This document shows, one piece after another, positions 1 through 10,935 of a stretch of 64,000 nt of DNA. Position 1 is the first letter of the stretch. Each line of letters opens with the position of its first letter. The stretch is from Cellulomonas pakistanensis (GTDB lineage: Bacteria; Actinomycetota; Actinomycetes; Actinomycetales; Cellulomonadaceae). Location: NCBI RefSeq assembly GCF_016862755.1, contig NZ_BONO01000009.1, positions 62,001 through 126,000 on the forward strand, given 5' to 3'. The notes under the pieces were generated by a model that searched no databases, was not told the origin of the DNA, and was given only the letters and a program-made list of their open reading frames with translations. Made by a program: the position numbers and the translations under genes.

Positions 1-864
1 GGGCCCGGACGCGCCGGCGACGCGCGCCCGCACGGTGCGGTCGTAGGCGAGCAGCTCGACGCGGTCGCCGGCGCGGGCGGCCAGCGCGGCCAGCAGCAGC
101 GCGGCCTCGACCGAGGGCTCCAGGCGCGGCTCCTCGCCGGTCCGCGCGGCGCTGGTGCGCGAGGTGTCGAGGACGATCAGCACGCGGCGGTCGCGCTCGG
201 GGCGCCAGGTGCGGACGACGACGTCGGCGCGCCGGGCGCTCGCGCGCCAGTCGATCGAGCGGACGTCGTCGCCGATCACGTACTCGCGCAGCGAGTCGAA
301 CTCGGTGCCCTGGCCGCGCACCTGCACGGCCGCGCGGCCGTCCATCTCCCGCAGCCGCGCGAGCCGGCTCGGCAGGTGCCGGCGGGACGCGAACTCCGGC
401 AGCACCCGCTGGGTGCCCGGCACGTCGATCGAGGCCTGCCGGGCCGCCAGCCCGAGCGGGCCGAGCGAGCGGATCGTGACCCGGTCGGCGTGCAGGTCGC
501 CGCGCCGGGACGGGCGCAGCGCGGTGTCGAGGCGGCGGGACTCGCCCGGCGGCAGGTCGACGCGGTGCCGGTTCTGCGCCGCGCCGGCCGACGGCTGCCA
601 CGCGTCCCGGACGAGGGCGCGCAGCCGGCGGGCGCCGGTGTGCGTGAGCGTCAGCCGCGACCGGGCGGGCTCGTGCAGCCGGACCGCGCCCGTGACCTCG
701 CGCCGGATCGCCACGGCGCGTGGCGACGCGGCCAGGACGGCGTCGACGACGCAGAGCAGCGCGCACAGCACGGCCCACGCCAGCACCGTCCCCGGCACGG
801 GCCAGAGCGCGACCGGCAGCGCGCCGACCGCGGTCAGCGCGACCGCGCGCCAGGTGATCGCCAC
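1..864 (-). CDS. DUF58 domain protein, 3' end outside window
   Basis: About 288 codons are visible from a GTG start, and the C-terminus lies beyond base 1. Two hydrophobic segments near residues 7-45 anchor a soluble part. The DUF58 signature is present around residues 191-212 (LREY..GDD.R.IDWRASAR), followed by a vWA-like strand ending LDTSRT near 231-236. DUF58 proteins typically act with MoxR ATPases and membrane-bound vWA partners in poorly understood assembly or chaperone complexes. It lies 10 bases behind the MoxR gene as the most distal visible member of a minus-strand operon. The family call is firm; the cellular role is unknown. Confidence 0.85.
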   Translation of the reverse strand, partial: MAITWRAVALTAVGALPVALWPVPGTVLAWAVLCALLCVVDAVLAASPRAVAIRREVTGAVRLHEPARSRLTLTHTGARRLRALVRDAWQPSAGAAQNRHRVDLPPGESRRLDTALRPSRRGDLHADRVTIRSLGPLGLAARQASIDVPGTQRVLPEFASRRHLPSRLARLREMDGRAAVQVRGQGTEFDSLREYVIGDDVRSIDWRASARRADVVVRTWRPERDRRVLIVLDTSRTSAARTGEEPRLEPSVEAALLLAALAARAGDRVELLAYDRTVRARVAGASGP

Positions 865-874
865 GCCGGGGGCC

Positions 875-2019
<1,145 letters not shown>

Positions 2020-2023
<4 letters not shown>

Positions 2024-3273
2024 GTGGGGTGAACCTCGCTCTCGAGCTGGTCGAGCCGGCGGGCCAGGTGCTCCAGGCCCGCGTCTGACGTGGGGGGTGG
2101 TCCGTACAGCAGGTCGCGGACGTCGGTCTCGTCCCGCCGGCCCGCGCGGGCGACGGCGGCGACGACCTCGGGCGCACCGGCGGAGGCCGGGACGCCCAGG
2201 CGGCGGGCGAGGCGCGCCGCGGTGCCCGCGCGCAGCGCCGCGGCCGCGTGCCCGTACGACCGGGACGTCCGGTACAGCCGCGCCCTGCCGCGGGTCGTCT
2301 CGGCGGGCCGCACGACGACGGGCAGCCGCTCGGCGACCACGCGGCCGAGCCGGCGTGCGCGCCAGACGGCCAGCGCGAGCACGACGACGAGGGCCTGCAG
2401 CAGCAGCGCCCGCGCCGTCGGCGGCAGCAGGTCGCCCAGCCCGGGGCCGGTCCCCGCGTCCAGCGCGAGGTCGTCGGCCGACGGCACGTACCAGACCAGG
2501 TCGGGGGTGCGGCCGAGGGCGCGCAGCGCGAGCGCGGCGTTGCCGGCGTCGGTGATCCGGTCGTTGGTGATCAGACCCGCGTCGCCGACGACGGTGACGC
2601 GGCGGTCGTCGACCTCGGACACCGAGAACAGGTACGCCTGCGGGGAGCTGCCGGGCAGCGGGAAGCACAGCGTGGTCCCGGCCGGCGGCTCCGCGCCGGT
2701 CGGGGTGACGCCGGCGCCGGTCGCGGAGATCGACCCGGCCGCCTCGGCGTCGGGGTCGGTGCACGACGCGTCGAGCGCGCCGGGCTGCTGGCCGCCGGAC
2801 CAGCCGGTCGTCAGGCCCGGGACGACGCGGTCGAGCAGCAGGTACGGGTCGAGCAGCACCAGGTCCGCCCGGGTGCCGGCGACCGCGTCCATCTGCTCGT
2901 CGGTGAGGAACCAGTCGGAGGTGACGAGGAGGGTCCGGCCCGCCTCGGCGGCCTCGACCGCGGCGCCGGCGGTGCGCACGTAGTCGACCCGCACCCCCTG
3001 GTCGCCGAGGACCTGCGCGAGCGCCATCGCGCCGTTGCCGCGCGGGTTGTCCGGCGCGAGCGCGGTGCTCGAGCGCGTCGGCGCGGGGAGGATCGCGGCG
3101 AGCGCGCCGATGCCGAGCACGACGGCCACGACGACCAGCCAGCGCACCCGGCGCCAGCGGGCGCCGGCCCGGCTGCGGGCGGTCGTGCCGTCGCCGAGCA
3201 CGACGCCGTCGGCGCCGGGCGGCGTGCCCGGCGCGGCGGGGCGCGGCGGGCGGGTCGTCGAGGGCGCGGTCAC
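2020..3273 (-). CDS. DUF4350 domain membrane protein
   Basis: 417 residues from a GTG start coupled (GTGA) to the preceding DUF4129 gene. There is a transmembrane helix near 44-63 (VVVAVVLGIGALAAIL) and a second near 290-305 (LLLQALVVVLALAV), leaving a large extracytoplasmic middle domain and a cytoplasmic tail of about 115 residues. The middle contains the Rossmann-like DUF4350 fold (NPRGNGAMALAQVLGDQGV region). DUF4350 proteins occur with DUF4129, MoxR and DUF58 in Actinobacteria, as here. No enzymatic motif is visible; a structural or scaffold role in the same membrane complex is inferred from the operon. Confidence 0.85.
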
Positions 3274-3977
3274 GCGTCCACCCCCGCGAGCCCGGCGGGC
3301 AGGGTCGGCCGGGTCGCCGCGACGCGCGCGTCGAGCTCGCGCAGGCCGGCGTCGTCCGCGGCGCTCGCCGCGCGCTCGCCGTACACCACGTCGTCGAACA
3401 GCCGGCCGGCCGCGCGGAGGTCGACCGCGTGCGCCGGCAGCCGCACCCCGGCGGCCTCGACGGCCTCGTGCGCGGTGCGTCCCGGGCGCTCGTCCAGCAC
3501 GGCGCGCTCCTCCAGCGCCCGGACGACCGCGCGGAACCGGTCGGCCGCGGCTGCGTCCCAGTCCCCGCGTGCGGCCGCGGCGTCGGCGGCGGCCCGGAGC
3601 TCGGCGGCGGTGCGCCGGTCGTCCGAGTCCAGCACGGTCCCCGTGCCGGCGACGCGCCGGTTGCGCCGCACGGGACCGGTCACCAGGAACGCGATCAGCA
3701 CCAGCAGGGCGATCCCGCCGAGGACGGCGAGCAGCGTGCCGACGTTCCCGACCGGGATGCCGTCCGCGCCCTCGAACAGCCGGCCGAGCCAGTCCAGCAG
3801 CCGCTGCAGCAGGCTCGGCTGCTCGTGGTAGACCGGGTCGGCCAGCTCGCGCTCGAGCCAGCCGCGGGCCTGCTCGGCGTCGGGCACGACGGGCACCTCG
3901 GTGGCCCGGCCGGCGGCCGCGACCACGCCGGGCACGGCGCCGAGCAGCCCGGTCACCTCGAGGGCGGCGTGCGTCAC
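3270..3977 (-). CDS. DUF4129 domain protein
   Basis: 235 residues. The GTG at 3977 is chosen because it overlaps the upstream stop by four bases and gives the usual family length; open frame continues upstream only as a shadow of the neighbouring gene. One transmembrane helix lies near 80-105, and the C-terminal half carries the DUF4129 signature, a helical region of the type [27 protein letters not shown], often likened to transglutaminase-associated C-terminal modules. It is the second gene of the five-gene unit and is probably a component of the MoxR/DUF58 membrane machine. Confidence 0.85.
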   Translation of the reverse strand: MTHAALEVTGLLGAVPGVVAAAGRATEVPVVPDAEQARGWLERELADPVYHEQPSLLQRLLDWLGRLFEGADGIPVGNVGTLLAVLGGIALLVLIAFLVTGPVRRNRRVAGTGTVLDSDDRRTAAELRAAADAAAARGDWDAAAADRFRAVVRALEERAVLDERPGRTAHEAVEAAGVRLPAHAVDLRAAGRLFDDVVYGERAASAADDAGLRELDARVAATRPTLPAGLAGVDA

Positions 3978-5401
3978 CGGGCGCTGGTCTCCGCGGCCCG
4001 CGCCAGCTCGACGTCGAGGCCCTCGCGGCGCATCCGCACGTCGATGTAGGCGAGCGCGACGACCCCGGCCATGAACACCGTGGTGATCGTGGTGGCGACG
4101 GCGGTGCCGACCGCGGTCAGCGCGATGGTCGGGCCGCTGGTCATCAGCGGGTCGTTGAGGACGAGCTGGGCGATGAGCGTCACGGGGAACACGATGATCT
4201 GCGCGATGATCCCGACGAGGATCGTCACCAGCAGGTAGAGCCCGAGCAGCCGCCAGAAGCTGCCGCGGGTCAGCCGCCACGCGCGGGCGATCGACGCCCG
4301 GAAGCCGCCGCCCTCGAGCATGATCGCGGCGGGCACGAGCAGCGTGCGGATCGTGATCCAGAACCCGCCGACGATCATCACCGCGATCGCCGCGAGCGCG
4401 ACCAGCACCGTGAGCCCGACGCTGTCGACGCCGGTGCCGACCAGCACGACCAGGCCGACCAGCGCGGCGACGCCGACGGAGGTGACCAGGCCGAGCAGCA
4501 GGCTGAAGCCGACGACCCAGAGGATCCGCTTGCCCTGCCCGTGCACGACCTCGCGCGCGGAGACCCGCTGCCCGATCACGGAGCGGCTGACCGACAGGAT
4601 CAGCAGGCCGGTGAGCACCGTGGTCGCCAGCGCGGTCAGCGGGATGCTCGCGACGCTCGCCAGCGAGGTGCCGAAGCTGTCGCCCAGGAGCTGGCTGTCG
4701 GCCGTGGTCAGGCCCGAGCTGTCGGTGAACACGTCGTTCACGGCGCCCGCGAAGATGCCGGCCAGGTACCACTGGACCAGCGCGCCGATCGCGGTGACCA
4801 CCGCGACGACCACGGCGGTCAGGCCGAACATGGTCGCGGGGTTGTGCCGGATCGCGCGGAACGCGCCGTCGAAGATCTCCCAGATGCTCAGCGGGCGCAG
4901 CGGGACGATCCCGGGCTGCGCGGCCGGCGGGGCGTAGGGCGTGGCGCCCCAGCCGCCGGGCTGCTGGCCGTAGGCCTGGGGCTGGCCGTAGCCCTGCGGC
5001 TGGCCGTAGCCGGGCGCGGCGGGGTGGCCGGGCTGCTGGCCGTACCCCGGCTGCTGCCCGTACCCGGGCGCCGTCGGGTAGCCCGGCTGCCCGTACCCGG
5101 GCGCGCCGGGCTGCTGCCCGGGCGCCGTCGGGTAGCCCGGCTGCCCGTAGCCGAGCTGCTGCCCGTACCCCGGCTGAGGCGCCGCGCCGGGGGCGCCGGG
5201 CGCCGTGCCCGCGTCACCCGGACGGCCGCCGCCCGGCTGGGTGGCGGGGTCGCCCCACGGGTTCGCCGGCTGCCCGGCGGCGGGGGCGCCCGGCGCCTGC
5301 CACCCCGCGGGGGCGTACTGCCCGTACCGCGGCGCGGGGCGCTGCTCGTCGCCCGGGCGCGGGGCGTCCTCGGGGCGGCCCTCGTCGTGGGGTGAGCTCA
5401 T
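3974..5401 (-). CDS. Multipass membrane protein with Gly/Pro/Gln/Tyr-rich tail
   Basis: 475 residues, first gene of the minus-strand operon. Residues 1 to about 150 are low complexity with repeated YGQQPGYGQ- and [10 protein letters not shown]-like units. The rest has about six hydrophobic helices in the arrangement of the glycerophosphoryl-diester-phosphodiesterase membrane domain family ([18 protein letters not shown] at the start of the membrane part). There is no phosphodiesterase catalytic domain, so the name would mislead. Such proteins are common beside DUF4129/DUF4350/MoxR in Actinobacteria. The disordered tail may be cytoplasmic and mediate clustering; that is inference. Confidence 0.8.
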   Translation of the reverse strand: MSSPHDEGRPEDAPRPGDEQRPAPRYGQYAPAGWQAPGAPAAGQPANPWGDPATQPGGGRPGDAGTAPGAPGAAPQPGYGQQLGYGQPGYPTAPGQQPGAPGYGQPGYPTAPGYGQQPGYGQQPGHPAAPGYGQPQGYGQPQAYGQQPGGWGATPYAPPAAQPGIVPLRPLSIWEIFDGAFRAIRHNPATMFGLTAVVVAVVTAIGALVQWYLAGIFAGAVNDVFTDSSGLTTADSQLLGDSFGTSLASVASIPLTALATTVLTGLLILSVSRSVIGQRVSAREVVHGQGKRILWVVGFSLLLGLVTSVGVAALVGLVVLVGTGVDSVGLTVLVALAAIAVMIVGGFWITIRTLLVPAAIMLEGGGFRASIARAWRLTRGSFWRLLGLYLLVTILVGIIAQIIVFPVTLIAQLVLNDPLMTSGPTIALTAVGTAVATTITTVFMAGVVALAYIDVRMRREGLDVELARAAETSAR

Positions 5402-5574
5402 CGGGTGCTCCCTGGTGGTCGCGCGGGGGTGCGCCGGACCGCCCCTGCGGGGCCGCCCGGCGTGGCTGACGGCCATCGTGCCACGTCAGGTCCCGGTGCG
5501 GGGGTGCTGCTCCGTCCGGGCGCCGTGCGGCGCCGGTCGCCCGGTCCGGGCCGCCGTTCTGCGATCATGGGGAG
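5402..5574. other. Divergent intergenic region upstream of mtrA
   Basis: Spacer of 173 bases between the minus-strand membrane-protein operon and mtrA. It must hold promoters for both directions. A GGGGAG ribosome binding site sits just before the mtrA ATG. I do not see a convincing sigma-70 box pair or terminator here. Confidence 0.4.
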
Positions 5575-6258
5575 ATGAAGGGACGCGTTCTCGTGGTCGA
5601 CGACGACACCGCCCTGTCCGAGATGATCGGCATCGTGCTCCGCTCCGAGGGGTTCGAGCCGGTGTTCTGCGCGGACGGGGACGAGGCCCTGGACACGTTC
5701 CGGGCGTCGCAGCCGGACCTCGTGCTGCTCGACCTCATGCTGCCGGGCAAGGACGGCACCGAGGTCTGCCGGCTGATCCGCGCCGAGTCGGGCGTGCCGA
5801 TCGTCATGCTGACCGCCAAGGCCGACACCGTCGACGTGGTCCTGGGCCTGGAGTCCGGCGCGGACGACTACATCGCCAAGCCGTTCAAGCCCAAGGAGCT
5901 GATCGCCCGGGTGCGCGCCCGGCTGCGCCGCAGCGACGAGCCCGCGCCCGAGCACCTGCGGATCGGCGACCTGTCGATCGACGTGACCGGCCACCGGGTC
6001 ACCCGGGACGGCCAGGTCATCTCCCTGACGCCGCTCGAGTTCGACCTGCTGGTCGCGCTGGCCCGCAAGCCGTGGCAGGTGTTCACCCGCGAGGTGCTGC
6101 TCGAGCGCGTGTGGGGCTACCGGCACGCCGCCGACACCCGGCTGGTGAACGTGCACGTCCAGCGGCTGCGCTCCAAGATCGAGGCCGACCCGGAGCGCCC
6201 CGAGATCGTCGTGACGGTGCGCGGCGTCGGCTACAAGGCGGGCGCGACCTCGCCGTGA
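5575..6258 (+). CDS. mtrA: Response regulator MtrA
   Basis: 227 residues, OmpR/PhoB class. The receiver domain occupies 1-120 with acidic pocket D10-D11, phospho-acceptor D53 and K102. A winged-helix DNA-binding domain at 130-225 includes the TPLEFDLL and WGYRHAADTRLVNVHVQRLR stretches. MtrA is the essential actinobacterial regulator linking cell division, cell-wall hydrolases and replication. The ATG is preceded by GGGGAG. Its stop overlaps the mtrB GTG (GTGA). The order mtrA-mtrB-lpqB is conserved in Mycobacterium (Rv3246c-Rv3244c) and supports the assignment. Confidence 0.97.
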   Translation: MKGRVLVVDDDTALSEMIGIVLRSEGFEPVFCADGDEALDTFRASQPDLVLLDLMLPGKDGTEVCRLIRAESGVPIVMLTAKADTVDVVLGLESGADDYIAKPFKPKELIARVRARLRRSDEPAPEHLRIGDLSIDVTGHRVTRDGQVISLTPLEFDLLVALARKPWQVFTREVLLERVWGYRHAADTRLVNVHVQRLRSKIEADPERPEIVVTVRGVGYKAGATSP

Positions 6259-8150
6259 GCACCGGCCCCCGCGGCGGCGTCGCCGGCCGGGCGGCGCGCG
6301 CGTGGCGGCTCGCCACGGTGCGCTCCGGGGTCCGGTCGCGCCGCCTGGTCCGCGCCTGGCGCGGCTCGCTGCAGGCGCGGGTCATCACGCTCACGCTCGC
6401 GGCGGGCCTGCTGGCGCTCGCCGTGCTCGGCGGCTACCTCTCCGTGAGCGTGCGCGACGGCCTGTTCACCCAGCGGGTCGACCAGGTGCTCGCCGAGTCG
6501 GCGCGCGCGGCGTCCCAGGCGCAGCAGACCTTCGACGCGTCGACGGCGACCACGGCCCCCGAGGTGCAGCTGCTCCTGAACGACCTCGTCACGGCCCTGC
6601 GCTCGGGCGGCTCCGGGGACCGCGAGGTCTTCATGCTCCGCATCCGCGGGCAGCAGCAGCCGATCCTCGTGAGCAGCGCGGTCACGGACTCGTCGCTGGT
6701 CGGCCTGGTGTCGGACGACCTGCGCACGGCGACGGCGGGCGGCGACGGGCAGCGCTGGGAGTCCGTCGCGTGGCCGGCGTCGGCCTCCGGGACCGGGCGC
6801 GTCGAGCCGGGCGTCGTGGTCGGGCAGGTGGTGACGGTCCCGGCCGCCGGGTCGTACGAGCTGTACTTCCTGTACTCGCTGCAGGCCGAGCAGGAGCGGC
6901 TCGAGTTCCTGCAGAGCGTGCTGGGCATCGGGGCCGTCGCCCTCGTGGCCCTGCTGGTGTCGATGACCTGGCTGGTCACCCGGCAGGTGGTGCATCCCGT
7001 GCGGCAGGCGGCGCACGTGGCCGAGCGGATCGCCGACGGCAGCCTCACCGAGCGGATGCCCGTGCGGGGCGAGGACGAGATGGCGCGGCTGGGCCGGTCG
7101 TTCAACGAGATGGCCGAGAGCCTCCAGGACCAGATCGACCGCATGGAGCACCTGTCGGCGATGCAGCGCCGGTTCGTCTCCGACGTGTCCCACGAGCTCC
7201 GCACGCCGCTGACCACCGTGCGGATGGCCGGCGAGATGATCTACGAGTCCCGCGACGACTTCGACCCGGTCGTGCGCCGCTCGGCCGAGCTGCTGCAGCA
7301 GCAGCTGGACCGGTTCGAGGACCTGCTGGGCGACCTGCTGGAGATCAGCCGGTTCGACGCGGGGGCCGCGGTGCTGGACGCGGAGGCGCGGGACGTCCGG
7401 GACGTCGTCGGCGCGGCGGTCGACCAGGCCGTGCCGCTGGCCGCCGCCAAGGGGTCGTGGCTGTCGATCACGCAGCCCGAGGGGCCGTGCCTCGCCGACG
7501 TGGACCCGCGCCGGGTGGAGCGGGTGCTGCGGAACCTGCTCGTCAACGCGATCGAGCACGCCGAGGGCAGCGACGTCGAGGTGACGGTGGGCGCCGACGA
7601 CCGCGCCGTGGCCGTGACCGTGCGCGACCGCGGCGTGGGCATGACCCGCGACGAGGCCGCGCACGTCTTCGACCGGTTCTGGCGGGCCGACCCCGCGCGC
7701 GCCCGGACGACCGGCGGCACGGGCCTCGGGCTCGCGATCTCGCTCGAGGACGCGCACCTGCACGGCGGGTGGCTCGAGGCGTGGGGCCGCCCCCGGCAGG
7801 GCGCGTGCTTCCGCCTGACGCTGCCGCGGCGGGCCGGGATCACGCTGGAGTCCTCCCCGCTGCCGCTGGAGCCGCCCGCGGAGGCCGAGCGCGCCCAGCA
7901 CCGCGAGCTCGACGCCGACCGGCCCGACCCCGCCGCCCTGCCCGACCTGCCGCCGACCACCGGCTCGTTCGACGTGGTCGAGCGGGCGAGGGAGGCGCAG
8001 CGGGCGGTCGAGCGGCGGCGCGAGCAGGAGGCGGCCGCGCGCGACGCCGCCGCGGCCGGCGCCACCGCGCCCGACGCCACCGCGGCCGCGCGGCCCGACC
8101 CCGAGCCCGCCCGCCGCGGCGGCCCCGACCGACCGGGGGAGACCCGATGA
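6255..8150 (+). CDS. mtrB: Sensor histidine kinase MtrB
   Basis: 631 residues from GTG 6255. Transmembrane helices near 43-64 and 225-247 flank an extracytoplasmic sensor of about 160 residues. A HAMP linker follows, then a HisKA domain with phospho-acceptor H313 in SDVSHELRTPLT, and a HATPase domain with an N-box (NLLVNAIEHAEG) and G-boxes (DRGVGM, GTGLGLAI). The last 85 or so residues are an Ala/Arg-rich charged tail without a fold signature. MtrB phosphorylates MtrA, and the accessory lipoprotein LpqB is encoded next with an ATGA overlap. Confidence 0.97.
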   Translation: MSTGPRGGVAGRAARAWRLATVRSGVRSRRLVRAWRGSLQARVITLTLAAGLLALAVLGGYLSVSVRDGLFTQRVDQVLAESARAASQAQQTFDASTATTAPEVQLLLNDLVTALRSGGSGDREVFMLRIRGQQQPILVSSAVTDSSLVGLVSDDLRTATAGGDGQRWESVAWPASASGTGRVEPGVVVGQVVTVPAAGSYELYFLYSLQAEQERLEFLQSVLGIGAVALVALLVSMTWLVTRQVVHPVRQAAHVAERIADGSLTERMPVRGEDEMARLGRSFNEMAESLQDQIDRMEHLSAMQRRFVSDVSHELRTPLTTVRMAGEMIYESRDDFDPVVRRSAELLQQQLDRFEDLLGDLLEISRFDAGAAVLDAEARDVRDVVGAAVDQAVPLAAAKGSWLSITQPEGPCLADVDPRRVERVLRNLLVNAIEHAEGSDVEVTVGADDRAVAVTVRDRGVGMTRDEAAHVFDRFWRADPARARTTGGTGLGLAISLEDAHLHGGWLEAWGRPRQGACFRLTLPRRAGITLESSPLPLEPPAEAERAQHRELDADRPDPAALPDLPPTTGSFDVVERAREAQRAVERRREQEAAARDAAAAGATAPDATAAARPDPEPARRGGPDRPGETR

Positions 8151-9877
8151 CCGCCCGTGCCCCGGCCCCGGCGACGACCCGCCGCGCCGTCACCGCCGCG
8201 GCCCTGGCGGTGCTCCTCGCGACCCTGTCCGCCTGCGTCGGCATCCCGACCTCCGGCCCCGTCGGCGTGGGGGTCGAGGGCGTGAGCGAGCAGGGCGTCG
8301 TCGAGCTGCTGGGCGACCCGCCGCCGCAGGACGGCACGCCCGAGGACATCGTCCGCGGGTTCCTCGGCGCGAGCGCCGCGGGCTTCAGCCGCGAGTCGGC
8401 GTCCTCGGACGCGGCCGACGACTTCCGCAACGCCCGCGAGTACCTGTCGGGGGAGACCCGGCGGTCCTGGAACCCGCGTGAGCAGGTGCTCGTGTACGCC
8501 ACGGCGTCGAGCCCCGACATCCAGCTCCGCGGCGAGTCCCAGGTACGGGTCGACGTGCGGGTCGCCGCGCGGATCGACGCCGACGGCCGGTACGCGCAGG
8601 GCGGGCCCGACGCGCGGGAGTCGCTGACCTTCGACCTCGTGCAGGACAGCGAGGGCCAGTGGCGCATCTCCGGCCTGGAGGACGGCGTGGTGCTGTCCGA
8701 GCCGAACTTCGAGGCGATCTACCGCTCCGCGACGCTGTACTTCCTGTCGCAGGACCAGCAGTTCCTGGTGCCCGAGACCCGGTGGTTCCCGGTGCGCAAC
8801 CTCGCCACGTCCGTGGTGCGCTCGCTCATCGCCGGCCCCTCCGGGTGGCTCAGGGACGCGGTGCGCAGCGCCGTGCCGGAGGGCGCGGTGCTGCAGCCGG
8901 ACGCGGTCTCGGTCGACGACGAGGGCGTGGCGACCGTCAGCCTCGCGGCCGGCGGCCTGCCCGCCGAGCCCGAGGACCGCGCCCTGATGCAGGCCCAGCT
9001 CGAGGCGTCGCTGCGGATCGCGCGGGTGCGCACCGTGGACGTGAGCGCGGGCGGCGTCGAGATGGACGCCGAGGCGGCCGAGCTCGAGCGCGGCCAGGAC
9101 TGGGGCGGGTCGCTCGAGGCGGTGCAGGACGGCGCGCTCGTGCAGATGTCGGCCGGCGAGCTCGAGCCCGTCGAGGGCGTCGGGTCGCTCGCCGGCCTGG
9201 ACGCCCGGGACCCGGCACGGGACGGGTCGGGGGACCTGCGGGTCATGCTCTCCGGGCCCGATCGCCTGGTGACGGTCCCGACGGCCGACGACGGGCCGGC
9301 GCAGCTGCTCAGCGGCACCGACCTGGTCGGCCCGTCCGTCGACCGGCTCGGCTGGGTGTGGACCGCCTCCCGCGCGGAGCCCGGCGCGCTCCTGGCGGTC
9401 GACGACCGCGGCGGCGTGGTCGACGTCGACGCGGAGTGGCTGGCCGACCGCACCGTGCGCTCGCTGCGGGTCGCGCGGGACGCCACCCGGGTCGCCGTCG
9501 TCTCCGAGGGCGCGGACGGGGTGCGGGTCGACGTCGCGTCGATCGTGCGCGACGACTCCGGCACGCCGCAGGTCCTCGGCGAGGCGTGGCGCACCGGCGT
9601 GACGCTGACGGACGCCACGCGGGTCGTGTGGGTCGACGAGGGGACGCTCGGCGTGCTCGGGCGGTCGGGGAGCACGACCACCGCCGTCTACCACCTGGTG
9701 CCGCTGTCCGGCGAGGTGCAGACGCGCCCGGCGCTCGCGGACGCGGTCGACATCGCCGGCGGGAAGGGCGACAGCGCCCTGTACCTCGCGACGGCGGAGG
9801 GCGAGCTGTTCGCCCGGGCGGGCTCGAGCTGGGCGTCCGTGGGCGAGGGCGTGCGGGACCCGGCCTTCGCGGGCTGA
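8147..9877 (+). CDS. lpqB: Lipoprotein LpqB
   Basis: 576 residues. Signal peptide 1-29 ends in a lipobox (LSAC) with lipidated Cys30. A Sec-exported GerMN-like module follows (near 60-330, GP..WLRDAVRSAVPEGA), then a beta-propeller-like C-terminal half, the known LpqB architecture. LpqB binds the extracellular domain of MtrB and tunes MtrA phosphorylation. ATG 8147 overlaps the mtrB stop (ATGA). Alternative frames over this region are very long and open because of GC bias but have no family features. Confidence 0.96.
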   Translation: MTARAPAPATTRRAVTAAALAVLLATLSACVGIPTSGPVGVGVEGVSEQGVVELLGDPPPQDGTPEDIVRGFLGASAAGFSRESASSDAADDFRNAREYLSGETRRSWNPREQVLVYATASSPDIQLRGESQVRVDVRVAARIDADGRYAQGGPDARESLTFDLVQDSEGQWRISGLEDGVVLSEPNFEAIYRSATLYFLSQDQQFLVPETRWFPVRNLATSVVRSLIAGPSGWLRDAVRSAVPEGAVLQPDAVSVDDEGVATVSLAAGGLPAEPEDRALMQAQLEASLRIARVRTVDVSAGGVEMDAEAAELERGQDWGGSLEAVQDGALVQMSAGELEPVEGVGSLAGLDARDPARDGSGDLRVMLSGPDRLVTVPTADDGPAQLLSGTDLVGPSVDRLGWVWTASRAEPGALLAVDDRGGVVDVDAEWLADRTVRSLRVARDATRVAVVSEGADGVRVDVASIVRDDSGTPQVLGEAWRTGVTLTDATRVVWVDEGTLGVLGRSGSTTTAVYHLVPLSGEVQTRPALADAVDIAGGKGDSALYLATAEGELFARAGSSWASVGEGVRDPAFAG

Positions 9878-9987
9878 CGCGCGGGAGGGGACGACCGGGA
9901 CGACCACAGGGTCCGCGGGCGCGCCGGTACCCCGGTGGCCTGGGGACGCGCGGCTCGGCCGGCCGGCCGCGCCGGGAGCCTGGTGCC
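9878..9987. other. Intergenic lpqB-comF
   Basis: 110 bases of GC-rich spacer between co-directional genes; no convincing terminator or promoter is seen. Confidence 0.3.
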
Positions 9988-10767
9988 GTGACCGCGACGA
10001 CCGCGCGGGCCGTCGCCCGCGAGCTGCTCGACCTCGTGCTGCCCGTGACCTGCGCCGGCTGCGGCGCCCCCGGCCGGGCGCTGTGCGCCGCGTGCCTGCA
10101 CCGGTTCGCCGGACCGCCGCGCCGGTGCGAGCGCGCCGCCGGGCGGCTCGACCGGATGGACGGCACGGTGCTCCCGGTCTGGGCGCCGGCGGCGAACGAC
10201 GGTCCGGTGCGGCGCGCGGTCGTGGCGTGGAAGGACGGCGGGCGCGCGGACGTGACGCCGTGGTTCGCCGCGGTGCTGGCCCGCGCCGCGCCGGCGCTGG
10301 ACCTGGCGGGCGAGCCGGACGCGCCGGGGCCTCGGCGCGCAGGGGACGGCGGCGCCCGGCCGCTGCTCGTGGTCGGCGCCCCGCCGTCCCCGCGGGGGCG
10401 GGCGCGGCGCGGCGAGGACCTCGTCGGGGCGCTCGCGGCGGCGGTGGCCGCGGCCCTCCCGCCCGCCGCCGCGGTGCCCGCCCTGCGCCTCGCCGGCGGC
10501 GGGCGCGACCAGGTCGGGCTCGGCGTCCGGGGCCGCGCGGCGAACCTCGCCGGCCGGGTCCGGGTCCGCCCCCGGGCGCGCGCCGCGCTGGCCGGCTCCC
10601 GGGTGCTGCTCGTGGACGACGTGCTCACCACCGGGGCCACGCTGGCGGCGTGCCGCGCGGCGCTGGAGTCCGCGGACGTGCAGGTCGCGGGCGCGCTGGT
10701 GCTCGCGGTCACCCGTCCGCCGGGTTCCCCGACCGCCTGGTTGGAAGCCTCGCCGGACCCGGGCTAG
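9988..10767 (+). CDS. ComF-family phosphoribosyltransferase
   Basis: 259 residues from a GTG start. The N-terminus has a zinc-ribbon-type Cys set (C22, C25, C33, C36) typical of ComF/GntX proteins. The C-terminal phosphoribosyltransferase fold carries the PRPP-binding signature VLLVDDVLTTGATL at about 205-218. ComF proteins are linked to DNA uptake in competent bacteria, but the biochemical substrate is unsettled. It sits between lpqB and the hibernation factor gene exactly as in Mycobacterium (Rv3242c). No other competence genes are in the window. Confidence 0.92.
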   Translation: MTATTARAVARELLDLVLPVTCAGCGAPGRALCAACLHRFAGPPRRCERAAGRLDRMDGTVLPVWAPAANDGPVRRAVVAWKDGGRADVTPWFAAVLARAAPALDLAGEPDAPGPRRAGDGGARPLLVVGAPPSPRGRARRGEDLVGALAAAVAAALPPAAAVPALRLAGGGRDQVGLGVRGRAANLAGRVRVRPRARAALAGSRVLLVDDVLTTGATLAACRAALESADVQVAGALVLAVTRPPGSPTAWLEASPDPG

Positions 10768-10770
10768 CGT
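10741..10770 (+). promoter_or_regulatory. Candidate hpf promoter
   Basis: TTGGAA at 10741-10746, an 18-base spacer and TAGCGT at 10765-10770 form a plausible principal-sigma promoter overlapping the end of comF. It would give hpf a leader of about 160 nt. Confidence 0.5.
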
Positions 10771-10935
10771 GGACCCCCAACAGCACCGGGCGGCATCGCC
10801 GTCGCCCGGTACCGGGACTCGACGGGCACGCCCCGCACGAGGAGGTGGTGCCGCAGACCAGCGCCCCGCGAGGGCGCACCGAGCACGCTGCCGGGCGGGT
10901 CGCGCACCCGCCCCCGGACCTCCCGGAGGTACCCC

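Noticed and set aside
6302-8146. Long open frame in front of lpqB overlapping mtrB in another frame
   Set aside because: It is Arg/Ala/Gly-rich with no domain pattern, while mtrB in the overlapping frame has complete kinase motifs. High GC content keeps shadow frames open.
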